This document shows positions 1-8,254 of a DNA stretch of 64,000 nt, in pieces; the stretch's first letter is position 1, and each line of letters opens with the position of its first letter. Made by a program: the position numbers and the translations under genes. The notes beneath the pieces were generated by a model that saw nothing but the letters and a program-made list of their open reading frames with translations, did not search any database and was not told the origin of the DNA. Source of the DNA: Orbus sasakiae (lineage in GTDB: Bacteria > Pseudomonadota > Gammaproteobacteria > Enterobacterales > Orbaceae); assembly GCF_039542345.1 (NCBI RefSeq), contig NZ_BAABHY010000001.1:1302001-1366000 (forward strand), in the 5' to 3' direction.

Positions 1-1
1 T

Positions 2-292
2 TGTGACGCCGGTTTAGCATCATTTGAATTGTATGATGGTAAGCATATTGCAATGAGACCCAATTCTTTTGATAAAATCTTATCAGTCAATACCCTTTAT
101 TTTTGGGATGCTCCCGATCAATTACTTGGCTCGATTGCACATGTCATCAAAGCCGGTGGTTTATTGGTTTTGACATTTTGTGATAAGTCATTTATGCAGC
201 ACTTACCCTTTGTCAAATTTGGCTTCCATTTATACGATCTTACTGACATCGAAAAGCTGTTTGCCAACCACCCTTTTCAACTGATTAAATAA
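2..292 (+). CDS. Class I SAM-dependent methyltransferase, C-terminal part (5' end outside window)
   Basis: The frame is open from the window edge, so the gene starts upstream. The visible part reads a short Asp-containing strand, then NSFDKILSVNTLYFW, then a helix and the KAGGLLVLTF strand. This is the usual C-terminal half of a Rossmann-fold class I methyltransferase (Methyltransf_11 type), where the NTLYFW segment follows motif II and AGG.LV is the post-III strand. The SAM-binding GxGxG motif lies outside the window. Translation stops at a TAA at 290-292, but the same frame stays open for 27 more codons, so this stop may be a recent nonsense change. The substrate cannot be told. Confidence 0.6.
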   Translation, partial: CDAGLASFELYDGKHIAMRPNSFDKILSVNTLYFWDAPDQLLGSIAHVIKAGGLLVLTFCDKSFMQHLPFVKFGFHLYDLTDIEKLFANHPFQLIK

Positions 293-376
293 ACTCAAAA
301 ACAAGATAAAAGCATCAGCAAAACAGGTAAATTGGTAGAACGCATTTATCACACACTGGTTTATCAAAAGCAGTAG
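293..376 (+). pseudogene. In-frame continuation of the methyltransferase after a premature TAA
   Basis: Directly after the TAA at 290-292 the same frame is open for 27 codons to a TAG at 374-376. It reads a basic, protein-like tail containing SKTGKLVERIYHTLVYQKQ, which resembles the end of methyltransferase-type proteins rather than random DNA. The likely explanation is that the TAA is a nonsense mutation, a sequencing error, or a readthrough stop. The identity of the tail is inferred from its appearance only. Confidence 0.4.
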
Positions 377-385
377 ACAATTGAC

Positions 386-1093
386 TTAACCATTTTTTGC
401 CATCATTGTCTTAGTCAGCCAAGTTACAACAAAATCTAACGACCAACACATCACAAAATAGACGCCAATCACAAATAAAAATATCTCTGTGGGATAGACC
501 ATACTACGATTATTCACTTGTGTTGCTAAAAAGGTAAATTCAGCAACGCCAACCACGTAAGCCAATGAGCTATCTTTAATTAATGATATCCACTGATTTA
601 CAAACGATGGCATCATCATCTTAATGGCTTGTGGTAAAATAATATAAATAATGACCTGCTTTGGTTTTAACCCGAGTGAATACGCTGCCTGCCATTGATC
701 ATGGGTAATAGCAATCATGCCAGCATAAACCGCATGAGCAATATAAGCCGCCCCAATTAAAGCAAGCGCCATAATGACCGATGCAATTGCGGGTACATCA
801 ATATTTAATAGTACCGGCAGTAAAAAGTAAGTCCAAAAAATCAACATTAAAATGGGGATTGCTCTTAAAAAACCTAATAGCATCACCAATAACGTACGTT
901 TCCAACCGGTTAAAACAGCCAGCCCTACTCCTGCAAAAATCCCCAGTATCGTCGAAAGAATAATGGCTATCAAGCTCATAAATAACGTTAATACAATGCC
1001 ACCTATCGGCCCGTCAGGATAGTTGCCCCATATTAAATAATCTAAATTTTGCCAAACAATACCAAATCCATTGGCTAAACTGCTAAAATCCAT
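386..1093 (-). CDS. Polar amino-acid ABC transporter permease (second permease)
   Basis: A 235-residue inner-membrane permease of the HisM/GltK/GlnQ-partner family. It has about five hydrophobic segments and the cytoplasmic EAA-type loop (AYSLGLKPKQVIIYIILPQA, roughly residues 140-160) that contacts the ATPase. The start ATG overlaps the stop of the upstream permease as TAATG, so the two are translationally coupled and probably form a heterodimeric channel. The solute comes from the binding protein encoded at 1915-2754. No ATPase gene follows: the next gene is a methyltransferase on the other strand. Amino-acid specificity cannot be read from sequence; glutamate/aspartate or another polar amino acid is likely. 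Confidence 0.85.
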   Translation of the reverse strand: MDFSSLANGFGIVWQNLDYLIWGNYPDGPIGGIVLTLFMSLIAIILSTILGIFAGVGLAVLTGWKRTLLVMLLGFLRAIPILMLIFWTYFLLPVLLNIDVPAIASVIMALALIGAAYIAHAVYAGMIAITHDQWQAAYSLGLKPKQVIIYIILPQAIKMMMPSFVNQWISLIKDSSLAYVVGVAEFTFLATQVNNRSMVYPTEIFLFVIGVYFVMCWSLDFVVTWLTKTMMAKNG

Positions 1094-1827
1094 TAACGAA
1101 CTCCTTTTATCAGGATGCGTTGCTGATAAATATTACCCAATGTACCAACGATCACTACCGCCAAAATATACAGTAATGTCGCAATGGCAAAATCCTGAAA
1201 CGTCTTTAATGTTTCGGTTTCAACCTGACGAGATACATACGATAATTCCAATACGCCAATTGCCATTGTCAGAGAGGAGTTTTTAATAACATTCATATAT
1301 TGGCCAACTAATGGTGGAAAAGCAATCCGCAATGCCTGAGGTATAATAATTAGACGTAATCCTTGTCGACGATTGAGACCTAATGCTAAAGCAGCGTTTA
1401 ACTGCCCCTGTTTGACGCCCAAAATCCCCGCTCTAAACTCCTCAGCAATAAAGGCTGATGAATAAAAGGTTAAACCAATAACCCCCATGATAAACTCAAA
1501 TGAAGGCATTTTAAAAATCATAAAGCCTAACTGAATTTGAGGTTCATCAAAAAGCCACAATTTAAATTCTAATGGTAAAATATTCCCGATACCAAAGTAC
1601 CAAAAAAAGAGTTGAGGCAGCAAAGGAGAATACCGAAAAATCGCATTGTAGCTATTTGTAAAACCGCGCAGAAGTCGAAGTTGACTTTGACCTATCATCG
1701 CCAGTAAAAAACCTAATAGTGTCGCCAAGATAATGGTCACAATTGAGATCATCATTGTGACAATGAAACCATCCCATAACCACCATAAATAACGGGGAGC
1801 TAATAACTGTTCAAATATTTGATGCAT
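1093..1827 (-). CDS. Polar amino-acid ABC transporter permease (first permease)
   Basis: A permease of about 244 residues, of the same family as its downstream neighbour, with the EAA loop readable as AALALGLNRRQGLRLIIIPQAL. I chose the ATG at 1825-1827. The upstream GTG at 1840-1842 has only a T-rich run before it, while the ATG has a GTGGA stretch about 11 bases upstream. The gene lies between a terminator-like hairpin (1849-1873) and the second permease. Together with the binding protein it makes an importer for a polar amino acid in the inner membrane. The ATP-binding subunit must be encoded elsewhere. Confidence 0.85.
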   Translation of the reverse strand: MHQIFEQLLAPRYLWWLWDGFIVTMMISIVTIILATLLGFLLAMIGQSQLRLLRGFTNSYNAIFRYSPLLPQLFFWYFGIGNILPLEFKLWLFDEPQIQLGFMIFKMPSFEFIMGVIGLTFYSSAFIAEEFRAGILGVKQGQLNAALALGLNRRQGLRLIIIPQALRIAFPPLVGQYMNVIKNSSLTMAIGVLELSYVSRQVETETLKTFQDFAIATLLYILAVVIVGTLGNIYQQRILIKGVR

Positions 1828-1848
1828 AACGTAAGCGTCCACAAATTT

Positions 1849-1873
1849 AAAAAAATTGCCGCATATAGCGGCA
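1849..1873 (-). terminator. Terminator-like hairpin between binding-protein and permease genes
   Basis: On the minus strand TGCCGC-TATAT-GCGGCA (1857-1862 with 1868-1873) is followed by a run of seven T (1855 down to 1849). It lies between the binding-protein gene and the first permease. Partial termination here would give more binding protein than permease mRNA, a common arrangement in ABC importer operons. Confidence 0.6.
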
Positions 1874-1914
1874 TAATCACAATGTCATCCAGTTCCAGTT
1901 GGATAGTCAATGGT

Positions 1915-2754
1915 TTAGTCAATTAATGCGCCATCACCTGTTTTAAAATCGCCCCTTGGCATCGCTGATGTTGTTTGTGGACCAAACCAACGGTTATAAA
2001 TGGTGAGTGCGTCACCATCTTGTTCAAGTTGAAAAAGTATCTCGTTTACTTTATCTTTTAAACGTGTTTCGCCTTTTGGTATACCAACAGCTTGGTACTC
2101 TTTAGTAATACTAAATGGCGAGATTTCAAAGGCTTCGCGTTGATCTGCAGGGACATTCGCTAACAAACCAATAAGTTTCGCATCATCTTGCGTGATCGCT
2201 TGCACAACGCCATTACGCAGTGCGGCAAACGCAAATGGTGTGTCATCATAAGAAATCACTTTTGCTGTCGGGTATTGTTCACGTAACGTTATTTCCATTA
2301 CCGTGCCTTTATCCGCACCAATTCGTAACTTTTTAAGGTCATCTGGCGAGGTAAGCAATCCTTTACGCGCAATAAATTTTTGCCCCGTCGCAAAATATGG
2401 CACACTAAAATCGACGGCTTTTGCGCGCTCTTGCGTTACGGTAAAGTTAGCCACAATTAAATCTGCTTTTTGAGAGGTTAATAAGGGAATACGGTTAGCA
2501 GGATTGGTGGCAACAAGTTTAACATCAACATTTAATGCACGACCAATTGCATTAGCATAATCTGCATCAAGGCCCACGATCTGTTTAGTCTTTTGGTCAA
2601 CATATCCAAAAGGTGGATTACTATCAAATACGGCAATTTTAATTTCACCACGTTTTTCAATATCGTCTAAACGATCTGCATAGGCATTATTTACGATGGC
2701 CATTGCACCAAGTAACGTTAAGGCTGTTACTGATTTTTTTAAAATTGATTTCAT
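1915..2754 (-). CDS. Polar amino-acid ABC transporter periplasmic binding protein
   Basis: A solute-binding protein of about 279 residues, family SBP_bac_3 (PF00497). The start at 2754 gives a classic signal peptide (basic MKSILKK, hydrophobic core, NNAYA cleavage) and has GGGGA just upstream; a longer upstream frame would bury the signal peptide. The mature protein shows the family landmarks IKIAVFDSNPPFGY, GLDADYANAIGRAL, DLIVANFTVTQERAKAVDFS and the central GADKGT hinge motif. It captures an amino acid in the periplasm and delivers it to the two permeases downstream. The exact ligand is uncertain. Confidence 0.9.
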   Translation of the reverse strand: MKSILKKSVTALTLLGAMAIVNNAYADRLDDIEKRGEIKIAVFDSNPPFGYVDQKTKQIVGLDADYANAIGRALNVDVKLVATNPANRIPLLTSQKADLIVANFTVTQERAKAVDFSVPYFATGQKFIARKGLLTSPDDLKKLRIGADKGTVMEITLREQYPTAKVISYDDTPFAFAALRNGVVQAITQDDAKLIGLLANVPADQREAFEISPFSITKEYQAVGIPKGETRLKDKVNEILFQLEQDGDALTIYNRWFGPQTTSAMPRGDFKTGDGALID

Positions 2755-3012
2755 ATTCTGTCCCCTTTTTATGATGATGGGGTCAGTGTAGCAATATTCA
2801 TGATAATGGCTAAATAACAAAAAATCACATCTTTATAACTTTTAATTATAACGATTATTTAACGCTATTTTATGAATACAGACTGTTTTTTACACTAGAT
2901 TTAGCCATTATGACAATAATTTAACGAAAATGGATGGGTAAACAGTCGCATATTGGTGCCAACAAGTGCGGCACCATTTATGAAAATGGTTAAGGCCATT
3001 ATCCTATTAGCC

Positions 3013-4602
3013 TTATCTTTCGATTAGGTTAGTCTCACTGAGATCCGCTAAACTTTGTATCGCCAGTTGATAATTTTGTTTTGCAGCAAGTTGATACCAT
3101 TTTATCGCTTTCTCGGTATCTTTTTCAACGCCTAATCCATAGAAATACATGTTACCCATATTGTATTGCGCTAACTCATAGCCTTGCTCAGCCGCAAGCA
3201 TATACCAGTTAATCGCTGTTTGATAATCTTGCTTAACAGCCCAACCATTAAGATACATCATGCCTAAATTATTTTGAGCAATGTCATAACCTTGATCTGC
3301 TGCCAACACATACAAATCCAGCGCCTTTTGATAATTTTGCTCAACACCGTCACCCGTCACATATAAATTAGCTAATTCACATTGTGCATAGGGATTATTT
3401 TGATCTGCTGCGAGCTGAAACCAACTCGCCGCGAGGGTTTTATCTTGATTAACCCCCTCTCCCGAACTATAGATTTGGCCTAAGTTATATTGGGCTAAAT
3501 CATAACCTTGTTCTGCGGCTAATTGATACCATTTGAGCGCTAATTGATAATCTTTAGGCATATCAATACCATCAAAATACATAACTGCTAAATTATACTG
3601 CGCTAACGGGTAGCCTTGTTCAGCAGACTGTTGATACCAAGAAAACGCCGTACGATGATTTAATTCAACACCCAAACCATATGCGTACATTAAACCTAAA
3701 TGGTATTGAGCAATATCGTAATGTTGATCAGCCGCGAGCTGGTACCATTTTAATGCGGTATGATAATCTTTTTCAACACCAATACCATCACGATACATCG
3801 TCCCTAAATTATTTTGAGCTAGTGCATAACCGTCATTAGCGGCAAGCAAGTATAAATTCATCGCGGATTGAATATCTTGTGTAACGCCATCGCCATTAAT
3901 ATATAAATTGGCTAATTCAAATTGGGCGTGAACGTTATTTTGATTAGCGGCCTGTTCATACCAATTTACAGCCATTGCTGAATTTTTGGGAACGCCAATC
4001 CCCAATTGATAAATTTTACCTAAATTAAATTGCGCTGAATCGAAACCTTGATTAGCCGATAGCTCAAACCACTTGATTGCTTCTTCAGTATTTTTTGGGG
4101 TACCGATTCCTTCGAAATACATTATGGCTAAATTATATTGAGCAACCAAATATCCTTGCTCGGCGGCTAACTTTGTCCATTTATACTCTTGGTCATGGTC
4201 TTCGACTACACCGAGCCCATAACCATACATGACGCCGAGATTATATTGGGCTAAATCGTAGTCCTGGTCTGCTGCTAGCTCGAACCACTTAAAGGCTTCT
4301 TGATAGTCTTTTGCAACCGCTAACCCATTACGATACATCAAACCTAAATTATTTTGCGCGGGTGCATAGCCCTGCTCGGCAGATAATTGATACCATTTTA
4401 AAGCAGTTGGGTAGTCTTGAAGGGTATCTAATCCTTCAAAGTACATCACCCCCAAGCTAAATTGCGCAACCGGATCATGATTATTGGCTTGACTGACCAG
4501 ATCTGCTTGTTCAGATGGCGTTAAATATTCGGCTTGATTAGCATAAACACCATTTGTACTCAACAACAAACCAGTTAATAACACCCATAATTTTTTTTTC
4601 AT
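3013..4602 (-). CDS. Secreted Sel1-repeat protein with 13 repeats
   Basis: A 529-residue protein with an N-terminal signal peptide (MKKKLWVLLTGLLLSTNGVYA) and 13 consecutive 36-residue Sel1-like repeats (about residues 46-513). Each repeat begins AQxxLGxMYxxG and ends in W/Y..xAxxQ. Start 4602 was chosen because GAGAAG precedes it and it places the signal peptide at the N-terminus; an ATG at 4614 has no ribosome site. Sel1 repeats form alpha/alpha solenoids used for protein-protein binding. The protein is probably periplasmic or surface-located. The repeats fall into a five-repeat supercycle (see findings). No catalytic domain is seen, and the binding partner is unknown. Confidence 0.9.
   Translation of the reverse strand: MKKKLWVLLTGLLLSTNGVYANQAEYLTPSEQADLVSQANNHDPVAQFSLGVMYFEGLDTLQDYPTALKWYQLSAEQGYAPAQNNLGLMYRNGLAVAKDYQEAFKWFELAADQDYDLAQYNLGVMYGYGLGVVEDHDQEYKWTKLAAEQGYLVAQYNLAIMYFEGIGTPKNTEEAIKWFELSANQGFDSAQFNLGKIYQLGIGVPKNSAMAVNWYEQAANQNNVHAQFELANLYINGDGVTQDIQSAMNLYLLAANDGYALAQNNLGTMYRDGIGVEKDYHTALKWYQLAADQHYDIAQYHLGLMYAYGLGVELNHRTAFSWYQQSAEQGYPLAQYNLAVMYFDGIDMPKDYQLALKWYQLAAEQGYDLAQYNLGQIYSSGEGVNQDKTLAASWFQLAADQNNPYAQCELANLYVTGDGVEQNYQKALDLYVLAADQGYDIAQNNLGMMYLNGWAVKQDYQTAINWYMLAAEQGYELAQYNMGNMYFYGLGVEKDTEKAIKWYQLAAKQNYQLAIQSLADLSETNLIER
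3064..4467 (-). repeat. Thirteen tandem 108-bp Sel1 coding repeats with a five-repeat super-period
   Basis: Thirteen coding repeats of 108 bp. By protein motif, repeats 2-6 and 7-11 are matching blocks in the same order (NNLG, Y(N/H)LG, YNLA, (F/Y)NLG, ELANLY..GDGV), and 12-13 begin a third block. This points to growth by duplication of 540-bp units. DNA-level identity was not computed. Confidence 0.7.
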
Positions 4603-5018
4603 TCGTCTTCTCATAAATAACTTTTTGATAATCTTAACATAAATTGTAAAACATTTTGTCTGACAGTAAGACCCCATTTTGTATACGCTTTGTGATCGTT
4701 TTGTAACGGTATATGATTTTTTTCATCCTGATATTGTTATCTAAATAAACGCTATTTTAGGATTTCATACCGATTAAAACAGTCTCTGTGATAATCATTC
4801 ATAACATATTAGCTATTACTTTGATTGTTATTTAAGATAATACGTTTTAAGCTAGCGACCATTTCATCGTTCAAAGTCTTTTACAGTAAGGCATATGAAG
4901 GTATCCTTATTTTTTAGTTATTCTTTTTTCATATAAAGATATGCTTTTTGAACATAATCATGTCATCCGAATCTTTGCTACTATGGCAACATGAATGATT
5001 GATTAATTAGGAATAACT
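4603..5018. other. 416-bp divergent intergenic region between the Sel1 gene and tcyP
   Basis: Both flanking genes are transcribed outward, so promoters for each must lie here. The sequence is very AT-rich. The ribosome site TTAGGAATAACT stands before tcyP. A loose inverted pair ATATGAA/TTCATAT (4893-4899 and 4928-4934) lies upstream of it. I see no open frame that looks coding, no RNA gene and no clear known operator. Confidence 0.4.
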
Positions 5019-6386
5019 ATGTTTGTTTATCTAAATCTTATTGCTTTTTTGGCTTTTCTCGTTGGATTAATTTATATCCATGTTCATTTTAAAAGTTGGA
5101 GTTTATCACGCAAAGTGTTTATCGCTTTAATTGCCGGTGTGCTATTTGGTGTGACATTACAAGTTGGCTATGGTGGTAATCAGTCCGACATTATTCAACA
5201 ATCGGTTCAATGGTTTAACATTGTCGGTAATGGTTATGTCAAATTACTCCAAATGGTTGTGATGCCATTAATTTTAATGTCAATTTTAAGTGCAGTATCA
5301 AAATTACATAATGCATCTTCATTAGGTAAAACAAGCGTTTCAGTTATCTCGATTTTATTATTTACCACGATGATTGCAGCTATTGTTGCCATTTTAGTAT
5401 CGCTGTTTTTTGGTCTCTCCGCTGAAGGACTTGCATCCGGCGTACAAGAACAAGCTCGTGCGGTAAAATTACAAGAGATTCAAACCGGTACTTTGGGTAA
5501 TCTGAGTGCTCCCGATATGATTTTAGCGTTTTTACCCAGCAATCCTTTCCAAGATCTTGCTGGATTGCGTTCAACCTCAATCATCGGCGTGGTTATCTTT
5601 TCAGTGTTTCTTGGTATTGCAGCCATCAAACTCGTCAAAGACAATCCAGAACAAGGTCATAAATTATTATCAGGCATTGACACGATTCAACAATGGGTAA
5701 TGAAGTTAGTGCGAATTGTTATTCAGCTAACGCCATATGGTGTGTTTGCATTAATGATAAAAATGTCAGCGACGTCTGACGCTAAGAGTATCTTGTCGTT
5801 AGGATTATTTATTATTGCATCTTATGTTGCATTAGCCATTATGTTTGTGGTGCATGGTATTTTGGTTCGCTTAGCCGGTGAATCATTTATCGGATATTTC
5901 AAAAAAATCATCCCGACAATGGCCTTTGCCTTTACGAGTCGTTCAAGTGCAGCCTCAATCCCGATGAATATCCAAACACAAGAAAAACGTTTTGGCGTAC
6001 CAAGCAGTATCGCCAGTTTTTCAGCATCATTTGGTGCAACAATTGGTCAAAATGGGTGTGCCGGTATCTACCCTGCGATGCTAGCTATGATGATAGCACC
6101 AACAGTCGGTATTGAATTAAATTTACATTTTATGATTATGTTAGTCTTCGTGGTCACCATTAGTTCAATTGGTGTCGCGGGTGTCGGAGGTGGAGCAACG
6201 TATGCAGCATTAATCGTTCTACCGATGGTTGGTTTACCGATTGAAATTGTCGCACTGTTAATATCAATCGAACCAATTATTGACATGGGACGTACTGCAT
6301 TAAATGTCAGTGGTTCAATGACAGCGGGTATTGTAACAAGCCATGTGTTAAAGCAAACCGATAAAACGATGATTGAACAAGAGTAA
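5019..6386 (+). CDS. tcyP: L-cystine:sodium/proton symporter TcyP (DAACS family)
   Basis: A 455-residue inner-membrane carrier that takes up L-cystine as a sulfur source. It closely resembles E. coli TcyP (YdjN, about 463 residues): the order is WSLSRKV near residue 25, SVQWFNIVGNGYVKLLQMVVMPLI, LHNASSLGK, then the DAACS core with a serine-rich re-entrant loop (FAFTSRSSAASIP) and the late IDMGRTALNVSGSM motif. The start ATG has TTAGGAAT upstream. The gene is monocistronic: a strong inverted repeat follows it and the next gene is convergent. No CysB-type site could be confirmed upstream. Confidence 0.93.
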   Translation: MFVYLNLIAFLAFLVGLIYIHVHFKSWSLSRKVFIALIAGVLFGVTLQVGYGGNQSDIIQQSVQWFNIVGNGYVKLLQMVVMPLILMSILSAVSKLHNASSLGKTSVSVISILLFTTMIAAIVAILVSLFFGLSAEGLASGVQEQARAVKLQEIQTGTLGNLSAPDMILAFLPSNPFQDLAGLRSTSIIGVVIFSVFLGIAAIKLVKDNPEQGHKLLSGIDTIQQWVMKLVRIVIQLTPYGVFALMIKMSATSDAKSILSLGLFIIASYVALAIMFVVHGILVRLAGESFIGYFKKIIPTMAFAFTSRSSAASIPMNIQTQEKRFGVPSSIASFSASFGATIGQNGCAGIYPAMLAMMIAPTVGIELNLHFMIMLVFVVTISSIGVAGVGGGATYAALIVLPMVGLPIEIVALLISIEPIIDMGRTALNVSGSMTAGIVTSHVLKQTDKTMIEQE

Positions 6387-6390
6387 TCTT

Positions 6391-6432
6391 TGAGTCTATC
6401 GTGCATGTAGTAATGCATGCACGATAGACTCA
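6391..6432. terminator. Perfect 17-bp inverted repeat between convergent genes
   Basis: Arms 6391-6407 and 6416-6432 are perfectly complementary around an 8-base loop (TAGTAATG). It begins four bases after the tcyP stop. No T-run follows on either side, so it is not a textbook intrinsic terminator. It may act as a bidirectional terminator, an RNA-stabilising 3' hairpin, or a protein site. Confidence 0.55.
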
Positions 6433-6465
6433 CCATAAAATGAACTGATTTTCACGCCAATAATG

Positions 6466-7521
6466 CTAATTTGGCTTGGAAACGTAATGAGCTTGCCCGA
6501 TTTCATTTGCAAAGTATTTTTTAACCGCCCTACGTGGTAATACTAACATCAAGATAAAACCAATCACAAAATGAGCAATATTCAATAAGCTCAATAGCAC
6601 AATCATGACGTCACTGACATAATCATGTCTTATGCTCATCGAGAAGATGAAAGCTAACATACCATAAATTATGCCTATCACAATACCAAATAAGATAAAG
6701 TAAAGGTACGACCAGCCAACGGCTTTAAAAATTAATTTGAGCGGAACCGTGGTAAATTGTCGGGTAAAACAGTTTTTTACCGTAAAAAAGATAATTACAA
6801 AATATAGCATGACAATCAATACGCTGATGATGCTTGGTAAAATAGACACCACCAAGCGTTGAAATAATGGTAAATCTGCAGAAAAGCTTGGGTAAACATC
6901 AAAAAAGTGACTGATAAAATTCAACAGGATGGTATTACTGAACGATAATAAAAAAAGCAGATAAGGAGAAAGAAATATGAGGGTAAATAAAAACGCAAAC
7001 ACTGCGCGATGATTACCTAATGGCATGGTAAAAGGTTGCCGTTGTTGTTTATTAACAAGACCTAGTAATATAATTAAACCCATTAATATTATGGGTCTGA
7101 CAGACATCAAAATAAAACTAATGAGATGATAATAAATGGTCAATACATGGTAATCAAACCTTTCACTCATCATTTTATAAATAGGTGATAGCGCTACACT
7201 TATCAAGCGAATTATCACCATATAAACAATACAAATGATCAGCAAACCTATCAGATGATTAAACGTAATCTTATGAATTTTTTGTTGAATAAAAAAAATC
7301 GTGGTAATAATAAACGCCATAATGGCATTATTTAAGTACTGGCTAAATAGCGCGTTATAAAAATAAATCGAGCCGATATAGTCTTTATTATTGGTTGTTA
7401 AGATAAAATATGCCCAAGAAATACTGAGACCACATAACATCATAAGAACAAAAATTGCCGGCAATTTAAATAGAGATTGCGATGAATCGACAGAATCATG
7501 AACATCCGTTGAATTGTGCAT
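6466..7521 (-). CDS. Unrecognised polytopic membrane protein (family also at 35153-36142)
   Basis: I do not recognise this 351-residue protein. It has about eight strongly hydrophobic segments, a polar N-terminal tail of about 16 residues, and a basic C-terminus (LPRRAVKKYFA). The halves are separated by a cytoplasmic-looking linker around residues 155-170 (NKQQRQPFTMPL). The 329-residue protein at 35153-36142 has the same layout with matching short motifs, suggesting distant paralogues. There are no transporter signature motifs. It stands alone between convergent tcyP and the divergent marR operon, and its own promoter should lie at 7522-7690. Confidence 0.75.
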   Translation of the reverse strand: MHNSTDVHDSVDSSQSLFKLPAIFVLMMLCGLSISWAYFILTTNNKDYIGSIYFYNALFSQYLNNAIMAFIITTIFFIQQKIHKITFNHLIGLLIICIVYMVIIRLISVALSPIYKMMSERFDYHVLTIYYHLISFILMSVRPIILMGLIILLGLVNKQQRQPFTMPLGNHRAVFAFLFTLIFLSPYLLFLLSFSNTILLNFISHFFDVYPSFSADLPLFQRLVVSILPSIISVLIVMLYFVIIFFTVKNCFTRQFTTVPLKLIFKAVGWSYLYFILFGIVIGIIYGMLAFIFSMSIRHDYVSDVMIVLLSLLNIAHFVIGFILMLVLPRRAVKKYFANEIGQAHYVSKPN

Positions 7522-7690
7522 CGTGTATTGACACCCTAATAATAAAACTCAATTATAACAATCAAAAACCGATAAGCAATATGATGTTATCGAATACCGA
7601 ATCGGTTTTAGCATATTGACAATATCCACTCATCAGCGCAATAAGATTAAAAAAATAAATATCTTAGATCAATGCATCATATTGCTAAAA

Positions 7691-7722
7691 TAATTTCATT
7701 TGATATAATTTCATTTGAAATT
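7691..7722 (+). promoter_or_regulatory. Putative MarR operator upstream of the exporter operon
   Basis: AATTTCA-TT-TGAAATT (7707-7722) is a perfect inverted repeat of 7-bp arms. Its left half is also part of a 13-bp direct repeat TAATTTCATTTGA at 7691-7703 and 7706-7718. It lies 20 bases before the marR start codon. MarR proteins normally bind such short AT-rich palindromes over their own promoter, so autoregulation of marR and the exporter is the simplest reading. Confidence 0.55.
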
Positions 7723-7741
7723 AATTTTTGAGACTGTGATT

Positions 7742-8251
7742 ATGCATTATTCAATGTCCACTGTACAAAAGCTGATTAACGATCATCAAAATCTTGATTT
7801 TGATTACCCCTATCAAGATATTTACCTTATTCGATTACTACAAACAACAACAAATGCATTGGCTGGGCATTTCGAGTCTAATTTTGCTAAATATCAACTC
7901 AATGATATGCGTTTACTTATGTTACTTGCTATCCAAAGTAAACATGAACACGGTATTAGACCATCTGAACTAAGCCAGCTCTTCCATATTTCACGTGTCA
8001 ATATCACTCGTCAGCTCGATGCAATGACCAAAAATGGTTGGATTGAGCGCAAAATGGATCCAAAGGATCGTCGTTCGCAACAGCTTTTTTTAACGCGAAA
8101 GGGACAGCAATTTTTAAAGCAAGTCGCAACCCCGCTTCAACAACATTTGATAAAAGTACTGAGTTGTATTAGCCAAGATGAAAAAAACGTATTACTGAAT
8201 ATTCTCACGAAATTAAATAACCAAATTACAAACGATCAACCGTTGGAGTAA
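7742..8251 (+). CDS. MarR-family transcriptional regulator
   Basis: About 169 residues with the winged-helix MarR core: LRLLMLLAIQSK, IRPSELSQLFHISRVNITRQLDAMTKNGWIERKMDPKDRRSQQLFLT (recognition helix and DRR wing). The ATG at 7742 was chosen because TTGAG precedes it and the upstream TTG at 7715 lies inside the palindrome. It is the first gene of a tight operon (3-base gap to the next gene, with GGAG in its own end). It presumably represses the downstream efflux genes until a ligand is bound; the ligand is unknown. Confidence 0.88.
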   Translation: MHYSMSTVQKLINDHQNLDFDYPYQDIYLIRLLQTTTNALAGHFESNFAKYQLNDMRLLMLLAIQSKHEHGIRPSELSQLFHISRVNITRQLDAMTKNGWIERKMDPKDRRSQQLFLTRKGQQFLKQVATPLQQHLIKVLSCISQDEKNVLLNILTKLNNQITNDQPLE

Positions 8252-8254
8252 TGT

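Noticed and set aside
3064..4467. CRISPR array or DNA satellite
   Set aside because: The periodicity is a 108-bp coding repeat of Sel1 motifs with divergent DNA, not short identical repeats with spacers.
4788..4803. Possible Fur-like sequence (GTGATAATCATTCATA) upstream of tcyP and the Sel1 gene
   Set aside because: Only part of the Fur consensus matches and it has no inverted symmetry; AT-rich DNA gives such matches often.
4891..4934. Inverted pair ATATGAA/TTCATAT before tcyP as an operator
   Set aside because: Arms are 7 bp of AT-rich sequence separated by 28 bases, which is weak evidence.
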